Of a stretch of DNA of 37,521 nt, positions 14,283 through 22,063 are shown one piece after another. The stretch comes from Bdellovibrionales bacterium. GTDB taxonomy: Bacteria > Bdellovibrionota > Bdellovibrionia > Bdellovibrionales > UBA1609. How positions within the stretch are numbered: position 1 is the first letter of the stretch; every line of letters starts with the position of its first letter. The position numbers and the translations under genes were made by a program. The stretch lies in assembly GCA_020850475.1 (NCBI GenBank), contig JADZEO010000118.1, positions 1 to 37,521 of the forward strand, written 5' to 3'. The notes below the pieces were generated by a model. The model saw nothing but the letters and a program-made list of their open reading frames with translations, was not told the origin of the DNA and searched no databases.

Positions 14283-15577
14283 GCGAGTCGAGGCGCAGCC
14301 CGCTGCCAATCCGTGCCGCGCACTTGATCGAGGGCGGCCACATACTGGAGGAAGTCGCTGAGCTCAGGTCGTTCGTTGGCCTGAATTCGGGAGACGACGG
14401 TGAGATGCTGTTTGAGGCTACTCAGAAGAGCCAGTCGCTCACTGGACTTGGGATCAGAGGGAGCCGCCGCTATCTGCTCGTCGATTTCCCCATGAATTTC
14501 TTTAAGCAGGGCATCGGGCAAAGTCGCCACCGATAAGCACTCAGGAGATCGCACCGAATTCCAGAGGATTTGATGGCGATGATCACCGGAAAGTGAGAGT
14601 TTCATTTGCGAAACCCAATCGAAGATCTGGCGGTAATCAAAAATATTCAAAATTTGCGCAGTAATAATCCAGCGTACGGAGTAACTCGGCCACCGCCACT
14701 GAGCCAACAAGGTCATTTGGTCGACAAAATCCTGCCACTTGGCGGGATAACGGATGTACTCAAAAGAATCGGCGACACCATCGATTGATATATTAAGCTC
14801 GACCGCCGCAAAATTTTCCCAGAGTTTTAGCCACTCAGGATCAATTTGAGTTCCGTTGGTGTCATACGACAAGCGAATTTGGCCGGCATAACCTTGTTTG
14901 ACGCAGGTGAGGAGAATTTCTTTGTGCATGGGAATAAGGAGCGGCTCTCCCCCTGAAAAATGGAGGCGACGAAGTCCCGAACCATGGGTCTTAATGAACT
15001 CCAGCAGTTCGCAGGATTCATACCACTCATGGCTGCCCTCGGGAACTTCGGGGTGTTGCAAAAAGCGGCTGGCCGACTGAGGGAGAGGGCTTTGCCGTTG
15101 CAAAAGTTCAAAATCCCGCACCCATTTTGACGAGGTGTCGGGTCGGCACATCACACATTTGAGATTACAGACGTTTCCTAAGCGCAGATCCAACGAAACG
15201 GGATGGTGGGGCAGCGCGCCCTCGGGAGAGGTCGAAGCAATCAATTCCTTGAGATCACCCAGCCAATCAGGCTGACGGTTCATCAGCGAGTTTCTTTTAC
15301 TGGTGTGGCCGCGAGCCTCAATTTGTGAGCAAAATCGGCAGAGCTCCGGCAGCTTCCCGCTGAGCATTTGCTTTCGCGCCGCTCGTAGAGGCGGACTATT
15401 CCAAACCTCGGTGACGGTTTGAGGTCCACCCAGCACGAGGCGACTACCGTCAGTTTGGCGAAGGGCCGTGGTGTTGCAGCACAGGCGCACAAACCCCCTG
15501 ACGCTGGTCGCGAGTTGAGTCCAAGGCAATGGACAAAAGGCCGCGGGCAGTTCTGAAGGGGAATATTTCTTTTTCAC
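14264..15577 (-). CDS. Radical SAM protein with N-terminal SPASM/twitch-like domain
   Basis: 437 residues from GTG 15577 (GGGAAG upstream). The radical SAM site CNLKCVMC (Cys137, Cys141, Cys144) lies in the middle of the protein. Before it, residues 12-90 have the look of a SPASM or twitch domain: FCPLPW, RLCCNT, WNSPPLRAARKQML, then LCRFC. These cysteines (15, 33, 34, 80, 83) could hold an auxiliary Fe-S cluster. After the site come the usual LHFSGGEPLL and YDTNGTQ segments. Members of this domain order are found in peptide- or sugar-modifying contexts, but the substrate here is unknown. It is divergent from a methyltransferase and near glycan genes. Confidence 0.85.
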   Translation of the reverse strand: MKKKYSPSELPAAFCPLPWTQLATSVRGFVRLCCNTTALRQTDGSRLVLGGPQTVTEVWNSPPLRAARKQMLSGKLPELCRFCSQIEARGHTSKRNSLMNRQPDWLGDLKELIASTSPEGALPHHPVSLDLRLGNVCNLKCVMCRPDTSSKWVRDFELLQRQSPLPQSASRFLQHPEVPEGSHEWYESCELLEFIKTHGSGLRRLHFSGGEPLLIPMHKEILLTCVKQGYAGQIRLSYDTNGTQIDPEWLKLWENFAAVELNISIDGVADSFEYIRYPAKWQDFVDQMTLLAQWRWPSYSVRWIITAQILNIFDYRQIFDWVSQMKLSLSGDHRHQILWNSVRSPECLSVATLPDALLKEIHGEIDEQIAAAPSDPKSSERLALLSSLKQHLTVVSRIQANERPELSDFLQYVAALDQVRGTDWQRAAPRLAQALRC

Positions 15578-15700
15578 GCTCCAATCTTCCCAAAACCCCT
15601 GGTGCGCTGCAATTGGAAACTTGACTGGCTATTTGAGTCAGGGGCTTTTTGAATTTCGCGCTACCGCGAGGATAGACAAGGGTGGGGGAGTTCGGGTGAA

Positions 15701-16450
15701 ATGAGGAGCATGAATTCCCAAGTCTACGAAGTGGAAGCTCAAATTGAGGCAACTCATTGGTGGTTTAGGGCCCGGCGTGAATTGGTCGCGCGATTCCTGA
15801 GTGGCCTGGCCCTGACTGATCGGGCGATCATTTTAGATGTGGGCTCGAGTACCGGAACCAACTTGCGTCTCTTAAAGGAAATGGGCTTTCGCAAATTTCA
15901 AGGAGTGGACACCAGCCCTGAGGCCATTGAATGGTGCCGACAAAAAGGTTTAGGTCTGGTGTCGCGCGCCGACGCTCAAGATTTGCCGTTTCCAGAACAA
16001 AGTTTTGATGTGGTGTTGGCCACCGACGTCCTTGAACATTTAGATGACGACCAAAAAGGTATGAATGAGTTTTTTCGGGTCTTGCGCCCGGGAGGCTGGG
16101 CGCTGGTAACCGTCCCTACCTTTGCCGCGCTCTGGGGGCGGCAGGACGAGGTGTCCCACCACCGTCGTCGTTACCGACTGAGCGCTTTGATTCGTTTGGC
16201 GCGAGCCAGTGGTTTCGAAATTCAAGAAAAGTTTTATTTTAATTATTTGTTGTTTGTGCCCATTTGGGTGGCTCGCCAATTTCTCAAACGCCTTCCCTCA
16301 ACGATTGAGAGCGAAAATCAGCTCAATACCCCATGGCTCAACCAAGTGCTCTACCAGGTTTTTAGTTGGGACACGCGGGTTGCGCCCCTGCTCAAGAGCC
16401 CGGTTGGGGTTTCGGCCTTTTTACTTTTGCGGCGACCAAAAACGAATTGA
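15701..16450 (+). CDS. Class I SAM-dependent methyltransferase
   Basis: 249 residues. The Rossmann motif I is ILDVGSSTGTNLRLLKEMG (residues ~47-65), motif II ends in GVDTSPEAIEW, and motif IV is DVVLATDVLEHLDDD. The N-terminal HWWFRARRELVARFL is typical of a subgroup often found in polysaccharide and glycan clusters. The C-terminal third is hydrophobic (FNYLLFVPIWVARQFL), suggesting membrane contact. Start ATG 15701 is used; ATG 15710 is possible but too close to its GAGGAG. The neighbours (GT2, AsnB, a second methyltransferase) suggest methylation of a lipid-linked sugar or polymer. Confidence 0.85.
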   Translation: MRSMNSQVYEVEAQIEATHWWFRARRELVARFLSGLALTDRAIILDVGSSTGTNLRLLKEMGFRKFQGVDTSPEAIEWCRQKGLGLVSRADAQDLPFPEQSFDVVLATDVLEHLDDDQKGMNEFFRVLRPGGWALVTVPTFAALWGRQDEVSHHRRRYRLSALIRLARASGFEIQEKFYFNYLLFVPIWVARQFLKRLPSTIESENQLNTPWLNQVLYQVFSWDTRVAPLLKSPVGVSAFLLLRRPKTN

Positions 16451-16453
16451 CCA

Positions 16454-16507
16454 AAGTCCAGTTATCCAGAACTGCCACTCGTCCCGAGGGACGGGTCGCG
16501 TGGACTT
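16454..16507 (+). other. Nested inverted repeats between methyltransferase and GT2 genes
   Basis: An outer pair AAGTCCA (16454-16460) / TGGACTT (16501-16507) encloses a tight hairpin CGTCC-CGAG-GGACG (16480-16493). The 3' outer arm contains the -35 box of the promoter for the downstream gene. It may end transcription from the methyltransferase gene or be a DNA site; there is no T-tract. Confidence 0.4.
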
Positions 16508-16529
16508 CCTCAGTGAAAGTGCGTAGAAT
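16501..16529 (+). promoter_or_regulatory. Promoter giving a leaderless GT2 mRNA
   Basis: -35 TGGACT (16501-16506), 17-base spacer, -10 TAGAAT (16524-16529). The usual start of transcription, seven bases past the -10, would be the A of the ATG at 16536. No ribosome-binding site precedes that ATG, which fits a leaderless transcript. Confidence 0.45.
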
Positions 16530-16535
16530 TTTGTT

Positions 16536-17519
16536 ATGCGTCGCGGGCTTTCGATCATTCTGCCTATCTGTAATGAAAAGGAAAATTTAGTTCCGCTCTT
16601 TGAGGAACTCGCGGCGGTCTTCGCGCCATTGGCATTTGATCTCGAAGTCATCGCCGTCAACGATGGCAGCCGAGATGGGTCGATGGAAGAGCTTGATCGC
16701 CTCGTGACCCAGCTGCCTTATTTGAAGGTCATTCACTTTCGGAAAAATGAAGGGCAGACGGCGGCCTTCGATGCCGGCTTTCAGCACTGCACCCATGACG
16801 TGGTGGTAACGATGGATGCTGACGGTCAGAATGATCCGGCCGATATTCCGCGGATGGTGGCTCAGCTCGACGCGGGCTTCGACTTTGTTGCGGGTTGGCG
16901 CCGTCAGCGACAAGACTCAGTATCGCGCACGATCCCTTCACGCCTGGCCAACCGTCTGATTCGCTGGGTGACGGGCACTTACCTTCACGATCTCGGTTGT
17001 TCGCTTAAAGTTTATCGTCGTGAATTTGTGCAGGAGCTCAGGCTGTTTGGTGAGATGCACCGATTTATTGGGGTGCTTATGGTTCAAGCCGGAGCGCGGA
17101 CGACCGAGATTGAGGTCAACCACCGGCCTCGGCAAAGAGGACAGAGCAAGTACGGAATTTTTCGTACCTTTAAGGTTTTAGTGGATTTGGTGACGGTTTG
17201 GTTTATGCGCGGCTTTGGACAAAAACCGAGCTATGTCTTTTCTGGGATCGGTGGGCTGTTGATGTTGTCCAGTGGGGTAATCGCCGGAGTCGTTCTTTGG
17301 CAGAAGTATCATTTTGGTTATTGGGTCCATCGCAATCCACTTTTTATCATGGGGATCTTTGTCGCGTTGGCGGGAATTCAATTTGTGGGTCTGGGCCTAC
17401 TTGCTGAAATTGCCATTCGAACCTATCACGATGCGGCCGATGTCCCCACTTATCGAATTGCCCGCAAGACGGGCTTTAGCTCCGACAACCCAGAAAAAAT
17501 TCATCGGCTGGCGCGCTAG
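16536..17519 (+). CDS. Membrane-anchored GT2 glycosyltransferase (polyprenyl-phosphate sugar type)
   Basis: 327 residues. The GT2 domain opens with LSIILPICNEKENLVPLFEE and has EVIAVNDGSRDGS, then the metal-binding MDADGQNDPADIP (DxD region near residues 91-93). This is the form seen in dolichol/undecaprenyl-phosphate mannosyl- or glucosyltransferases (DPM1, ArnC, GtrB). A loop with HRPRQRGQSKYG precedes two C-terminal membrane helices (about 228-252 and 262-290). The enzyme probably loads a sugar onto undecaprenyl phosphate at the inner membrane; the GT-C-like protein at 20186-22060 could use it. The stop is 2 bases before the AsnB start. Confidence 0.9.
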   Translation: MRRGLSIILPICNEKENLVPLFEELAAVFAPLAFDLEVIAVNDGSRDGSMEELDRLVTQLPYLKVIHFRKNEGQTAAFDAGFQHCTHDVVVTMDADGQNDPADIPRMVAQLDAGFDFVAGWRRQRQDSVSRTIPSRLANRLIRWVTGTYLHDLGCSLKVYRREFVQELRLFGEMHRFIGVLMVQAGARTTEIEVNHRPRQRGQSKYGIFRTFKVLVDLVTVWFMRGFGQKPSYVFSGIGGLLMLSSGVIAGVVLWQKYHFGYWVHRNPLFIMGIFVALAGIQFVGLGLLAEIAIRTYHDAADVPTYRIARKTGFSSDNPEKIHRLAR

Positions 17520-17521
17520 TT

Positions 17522-19390
17522 ATGTGTGGCATCGGCGGGGTTATTCAAACGGCCGATCTCGCGGACGCGCGGTCCTTTTTAGAAAAAATTAACCAGCGGC
17601 AACGCCTTCGAGGTCCTGATGCGGACGGAATATGGACTCGATCGGAAGATCATTGGGCGGTGGGTTTAGCGCACACGCGCTTGTCGGTCATTGATCGAGC
17701 CGGTGGACAGCAGCCATTTTCCAGCACCGATGGCCGCCACTGGTTGGTGTTTAATGGTGAGATTTTTAATTTTCGAGAGCTGCGCGACGAGTTGGGCGGA
17801 CACGGCGTGCGTTGCCGAACCAATAGCGACACTGAGGTCCTCCTCGAATGGCTAATACGTTTTGGGCCTGACGGCTTGGCGAGACTCAGCGGGATGTTTG
17901 CTTTTGCCTGGTGGGACAGCTTGGAGCGTCGTTTGCTCCTGGCTCGCGACCGTTGCGGAATCAAACCGCTTTTTTGGGCTCCATTGCCCGGGGAGGGGCT
18001 GGCGTTTGCCTCGCAACTCGATAGTTTGGCGGGGCATCCGCGCCTCCGGCGCCAGCTTTCGCGGACATCTCTAGCTCGCTACTTTTTTGCGGGATACATC
18101 TCGGCACCGCACACAATTTACGAGGATTGCTTTAAACTTTTACCGGGACACTATGCCCAATGGCAGGCGGGCAAGTGGAGTGGGGCGCAGCCCTACGCGC
18201 AACTTCCGAGCGAGGATTTTAGCGGTGGTGCGGAAGCAATGACGGAAGAATTGGAAGCCCGCTTGCGCCGAGCGATTCGGCGGTCCCTGGTGGCCGATGT
18301 TCCGCTCGGGGTTTTTCTTAGTGGGGGCATTGATTCTTCGTTAGTGGCCGCCTTGGCCCAAAGAGAAGTTGGCGATCGACTTAAGACGTTTGCCATTGGC
18401 TTTGAGGAACCTAGCTTTGATGAATCCTCTTGGACCCAAGTGGTCGCCCGCCACCTCGGCACTCAGCACCAATTAGAGGTTCTGTCCGAAAGCGAAATGC
18501 TGGCGCAATTGCCGGCAGCCCTAGGGAGTCTCGATGAACCGATAGCCGATCCCTCTTTGATTCCAACTTATCTGCTGTCCCAGATGACTCGCCGTCAAGT
18601 GACTGTGGCTTTGAGTGGTGACGGAGGAGACGAGTTGTGGGGAGGATATCCCACGTATTTGGCCCATCAAGCCAGTGGTCTCATCAAAATGCTACCCAAT
18701 CGTTGGCTGGAGTCGTTGGGCGATTGGAGCCGCAACCGGCGAGCCGACGAAAGCTACCAGAGCTGGCGCTGGCAGGTTGAGCGATTTCTTGGATATGGCG
18801 AAAAAGAAGATGTTGAAAGGCACTTAACCTGGATGGCCTTTACTCATCCTCAAGATCTCGAGAAGCTGGTGGGACAACTGCCGTTTGAGAACTTGGTCAG
18901 TCGCGAACGTCTGCAAAATGCTTTAAGCCGAAGTGGACTCAATCGGTATTTGCTGTTGGATTATTTAACTTACTTACCGGGATCGGTCCTCTGCAAAGTG
19001 GACCGAGCGAGTATGGCTCATAGTTTAGAAGTAAGACCGCCGCTGTTGGACTCCGAAGTCATTGAGTTGGCTTGGCGCTGTCCCGCAAATCTCAAGGTCC
19101 GCGGGCGAACCAATAAGATCCCCCTGCGAGAGCTTGGGCGAAAATATCTGCCCGAGGAAATTGTGAATCGCAAGAAGAAGGGCTTTGCCATCCCGTTGGC
19201 CAAGTGGCTCCAAGGTCCTCTGCGAGTTCGGCTTGAGGAGGCACTGCAAGTATTGGCTGATTGGCCCGAGGCAGGACTCAGCTCTTCATCACTGCAAAGC
19301 TTGTGGCAGGAACAGCAACAAGGGCTGCGTGATCACAGTCGCCCGTTGTGGGCGCTGTTGGTGCTTGCAGACTGGCGGATGCGGCAATGA
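17522..19390 (+). CDS. AsnB-type glutamine amidotransferase (asparagine synthase family)
   Basis: 622 residues. The N-terminal class II glutaminase begins MCGIGG with the nucleophile Cys2 and has LRGPDADG, VFNGEIFNF and NSDTEVLLEW. The synthetase domain carries the ATP pyrophosphatase loop SGGIDSS (near residue 267), DEPIADPSLIPTY and ALSGDGGDELWGGY. It can make asparagine from aspartate, but family members inside glycan clusters amidate sugar acids, such as WbpS in O-antigen synthesis. The flanking glycosyltransferase and methyltransferases favour that second reading. It is coupled upstream (2-base gap) and downstream (ATGA overlap). Confidence 0.9.
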   Translation: MCGIGGVIQTADLADARSFLEKINQRQRLRGPDADGIWTRSEDHWAVGLAHTRLSVIDRAGGQQPFSSTDGRHWLVFNGEIFNFRELRDELGGHGVRCRTNSDTEVLLEWLIRFGPDGLARLSGMFAFAWWDSLERRLLLARDRCGIKPLFWAPLPGEGLAFASQLDSLAGHPRLRRQLSRTSLARYFFAGYISAPHTIYEDCFKLLPGHYAQWQAGKWSGAQPYAQLPSEDFSGGAEAMTEELEARLRRAIRRSLVADVPLGVFLSGGIDSSLVAALAQREVGDRLKTFAIGFEEPSFDESSWTQVVARHLGTQHQLEVLSESEMLAQLPAALGSLDEPIADPSLIPTYLLSQMTRRQVTVALSGDGGDELWGGYPTYLAHQASGLIKMLPNRWLESLGDWSRNRRADESYQSWRWQVERFLGYGEKEDVERHLTWMAFTHPQDLEKLVGQLPFENLVSRERLQNALSRSGLNRYLLLDYLTYLPGSVLCKVDRASMAHSLEVRPPLLDSEVIELAWRCPANLKVRGRTNKIPLRELGRKYLPEEIVNRKKKGFAIPLAKWLQGPLRVRLEEALQVLADWPEAGLSSSSLQSLWQEQQQGLRDHSRPLWALLVLADWRMRQ

Positions 19391-20223
19391 AAAATCCAAC
19401 GACCGAAACTCCTAGGGTACGAGAGAAGAGCATTCAAGATTTTGGCGAACAGTGGGTTCGCTACCAAGACAACGCGGGATTTTATGGTTCCAGCGAACTC
19501 TTTAAAGATATGCTCGCGGGCTTGATGGACCCAGCCGAAATCAAAGGCCAGGAAGTTCTGGATGTGGGGAGTGGCACCGGGAGAATCGTGTTGATGCTGC
19601 TGGCTGCGGGCGCTGGGCACGTCCATGCGGTGGAACCGTCGCAAGCGATCGAAATACTGCGCAACAATGTTCGCCATGTTGGCGATCGCGTAACTTGTCA
19701 TCCCGTGGCGGGGGACGAAATTCCCTCAATGACGGTGGACGCGGCATTCTCGATCGGCGTTTTACACCACATTCCTCAACCGGAAGCGGTGGTCGCGCGG
19801 GTCTTTCAAGTGTTGCGCCCTGGGGGGAAATTTTTATTTTGGGTCTATGGCAAAGAAGGCAACGGTCTGTATTTGAGTTTGATTTTGCCTCTGCGTCGGC
19901 TCACGGCCCGTTTGCCGGACTCGGTACTGCGCGCCATTTGTCACGCTCTCAACTTGGTTTTGGGCCTTTACATTCTCGCCTGCCGTTTTTTGCCGTTACC
20001 TTTGCGCGGCTACCTCAACCAGGTGTTGCGGCACTTCTCCTGGCACAAGCGATTTTTAGTTATTTTTGATCAACTCAATCCAATTTACGCTCGTTACTAC
20101 ACGGGTGACGAGGCCGAGCAACTCATGCGTTCAGGGGGGTTTACCCAGATCCGCCAACAACATCGCCATGGCTACAGTTGGACGGTTATTGGCGTAAAGC
20201 CGGAGAATAAATCAACTCCTTGA
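19387..20223 (+). CDS. Class I SAM-dependent methyltransferase
   Basis: 278 residues from ATG 19387, which overlaps the AsnB stop as ATGA; a longer frame from 19348 is rejected for that reason. Motif I is VLDVGSGTGRIVLMLLAAG, the acidic loop is HAVEPSQAIE, and motif IV is AAFSIGVLHHIPQPEAVV. The C-terminal part has basic and hydrophobic stretches (VLGLYILACRFLPLPLRG) that may touch the membrane. It is probably the last enzyme of the plus-strand glycan operon. The 3' end overlaps the convergent GT-C-like gene by 38 bp, the longest such overlap in the window. Confidence 0.85.
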   Translation: MKNPTTETPRVREKSIQDFGEQWVRYQDNAGFYGSSELFKDMLAGLMDPAEIKGQEVLDVGSGTGRIVLMLLAAGAGHVHAVEPSQAIEILRNNVRHVGDRVTCHPVAGDEIPSMTVDAAFSIGVLHHIPQPEAVVARVFQVLRPGGKFLFWVYGKEGNGLYLSLILPLRRLTARLPDSVLRAICHALNLVLGLYILACRFLPLPLRGYLNQVLRHFSWHKRFLVIFDQLNPIYARYYTGDEAEQLMRSGGFTQIRQQHRHGYSWTVIGVKPENKSTP

Positions 20224-22060
20224 TTTTTTTCTCGGTCTCAAGCACGTCGTCTTTTCGTTCTAAAATTCGATAGTAGTTGAGGATCTCCATGCGCAATGCC
20301 AAATGATTAGGCCAGGCTTCGAGCAGTTCTTCGAGTCGGGCAAAGATGGCCGGCGCTTCGTTTTTGTCGCCCGCCGCTCGAACCCATGCCGACTTGGCCG
20401 CCCAACAGTGAGGAAGATCCGGGTGCTGGACGAGACAGCGCTCGATTTCGCTGACAAAAATTTGATCATCGGCTTTGTTTCGAGTTTGCGAAAACAAATA
20501 ATGATCCGGCGGCAAATGGGGCTTGAGAAACCGATACTCGTTTTGGGCAATCAATTCTTGGTGTTCGGTTATCTTTCGCACCAAGACCATCGAGATTTGG
20601 TCGAAGTCGACCAAGGCCCACTGATCGGGAGGATAAAACTCACTCACCCGATCGACAAATTCATTATCCTTTTTGAGTGAAATCCGATGACTGGGCATCC
20701 AAAAAACATTGACGCCGAATTTGCTTGCGAGCTCTTGGGTCTTGTCGGGGCGTCGATAAGAATCATGCATGAGTTGGTAATTTTCAGCGTAAAGCAAGTC
20801 TCGGGTGTCAGCGAAAACGGGATACTCGGGCAAGTAAGTTGCCATGTAATTACCATATTCCGGGATGTGATAAATCGGACCGACCGGTTTGTGCGATCTA
20901 ATAAAAGCAGCGGCACCAGTGGGAAACACTCTCGGGTTGAGTTGAAAACCCCACTGAAACAAAGAATACCCAAAACCAGACGAAGTGATCATTGCTCCGA
21001 GCAGAGCTAAGCCAAGGGTAATGGACACTGGGCTGGGCTCCAGTCGCCCAAACCGCGAGCGCAGGAGGTTAAAGCCGCTCACTGCCAAAGGGAAGGCGAA
21101 GAGAATTTGGTATGGCAGAGTACGGTCGAGTCGCAATCCGCTGATGGTGAGGAGAATCAACACGAGGGTCCAAGTCGCTCTTTCGAGTTGAGTAGCGGCT
21201 CTGACCCGATTCCACCAGCCGACGATCGTCAAGGCCATCAACAAGAGCCAAGCCCAGCCCGTCCATCCCATGATCTGGGGATTAAAATGGAGAGAGCCAA
21301 TACTCATAAAATCGGGATTGGCGATGAGACTCCCCTGGGAATAATGGGCGGCATTGAGAATAAAAGGAATGATCTGCCAGTGGCTGGGCGTCAGCAGGAG
21401 GAGAATTGGAGCGAGGCTTAAGCTGGCAACACGAACCGGGCGGGTCAAGGGACGTGAGACGAGATAAGCGTACGCGATGAGTATCACGTAGGGAGTGGTG
21501 CCGGCGTGAAGATTGGCGCCAGCAAAAATGAGCAGAAGAGTGGACCAAGCTTTGGTTTCATTCTTCCAGTTGGTGGCCTCCCAAATCGCGATGATCCCAG
21601 CGGTGGTAATCATCAATAAGAAGTCCGGCCGCAATTGAATGCGAAAGGCCAGTGCACAAAACAACAATGGAAGCAAAATCAAGAGAGCAGAGATTAAAGA
21701 GTTTTCAGTTTGCCGAGGAGCCCGCAGAACAACCAACCCCATGAGAGTCACTAAAGCGGTCGTCATTAAGCCGCGAAAGAAGATCAAGCCCGTTTCGCCG
21801 GTGAGATGAAAGATGAAGTACAATCCGAGATTGGCCAGCCACTGAATATCAATCCAGGGTTGGTTAGATGCCGTGTAGGACCAGAGTTCTCGTTGGGCGG
21901 GCCAACCGTTTTGGGCGGTAAACTGGCCAGCGCGAATCTGCCAAAAAAGATCCTGCTCCCAAATTTGCCAAAGAGCACAACTGCCGGCGACGAGAGCCAA
22001 GGCCGCAAGCACAAGGGTGGCAAGGGATGCGGGCTTGGGGACCGAAGTGGACTGGCTCAT
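20186..22060 (-). CDS. Large GT-C-like integral membrane protein
   Basis: 624 residues with about ten to twelve membrane helices in the first 400 and a soluble C-terminal part. The first extracellular loop has WEQDLFWQIRAGQF, which resembles the acidic loop (D-x-x-W-x-x-x-x-G) of GT-C glycosyltransferases that use lipid-linked sugars. The last ~230 residues include YHIPEYGNYMATYLPEYPVF and a helical, TPR-like end (residues ~560-620). Acceptor and sugar are unknown. It starts 3 bases after the porin stop with no ribosome-binding site of its own, so it is coupled to the porin. It meets the glycan operon tail to tail, so a shared process is plausible but unproven. Confidence 0.75.
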   Translation of the reverse strand: MSQSTSVPKPASLATLVLAALALVAGSCALWQIWEQDLFWQIRAGQFTAQNGWPAQRELWSYTASNQPWIDIQWLANLGLYFIFHLTGETGLIFFRGLMTTALVTLMGLVVLRAPRQTENSLISALLILLPLLFCALAFRIQLRPDFLLMITTAGIIAIWEATNWKNETKAWSTLLLIFAGANLHAGTTPYVILIAYAYLVSRPLTRPVRVASLSLAPILLLLTPSHWQIIPFILNAAHYSQGSLIANPDFMSIGSLHFNPQIMGWTGWAWLLLMALTIVGWWNRVRAATQLERATWTLVLILLTISGLRLDRTLPYQILFAFPLAVSGFNLLRSRFGRLEPSPVSITLGLALLGAMITSSGFGYSLFQWGFQLNPRVFPTGAAAFIRSHKPVGPIYHIPEYGNYMATYLPEYPVFADTRDLLYAENYQLMHDSYRRPDKTQELASKFGVNVFWMPSHRISLKKDNEFVDRVSEFYPPDQWALVDFDQISMVLVRKITEHQELIAQNEYRFLKPHLPPDHYLFSQTRNKADDQIFVSEIERCLVQHPDLPHCWAAKSAWVRAAGDKNEAPAIFARLEELLEAWPNHLALRMEILNYYRILERKDDVLETEKKIKELIYSPALRQ

Positions 22061-22063
22061 TGA

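Noticed and set aside
15600-15660. CCCCTG...TGACT-9-AGTCAGGGG followed by CTTTTT, resembling a terminator
   Set aside because: It lies between divergent genes, so there is no transcript to end, and the long stem is not contiguous; possibly an attenuator for the methyltransferase operon but not supported.
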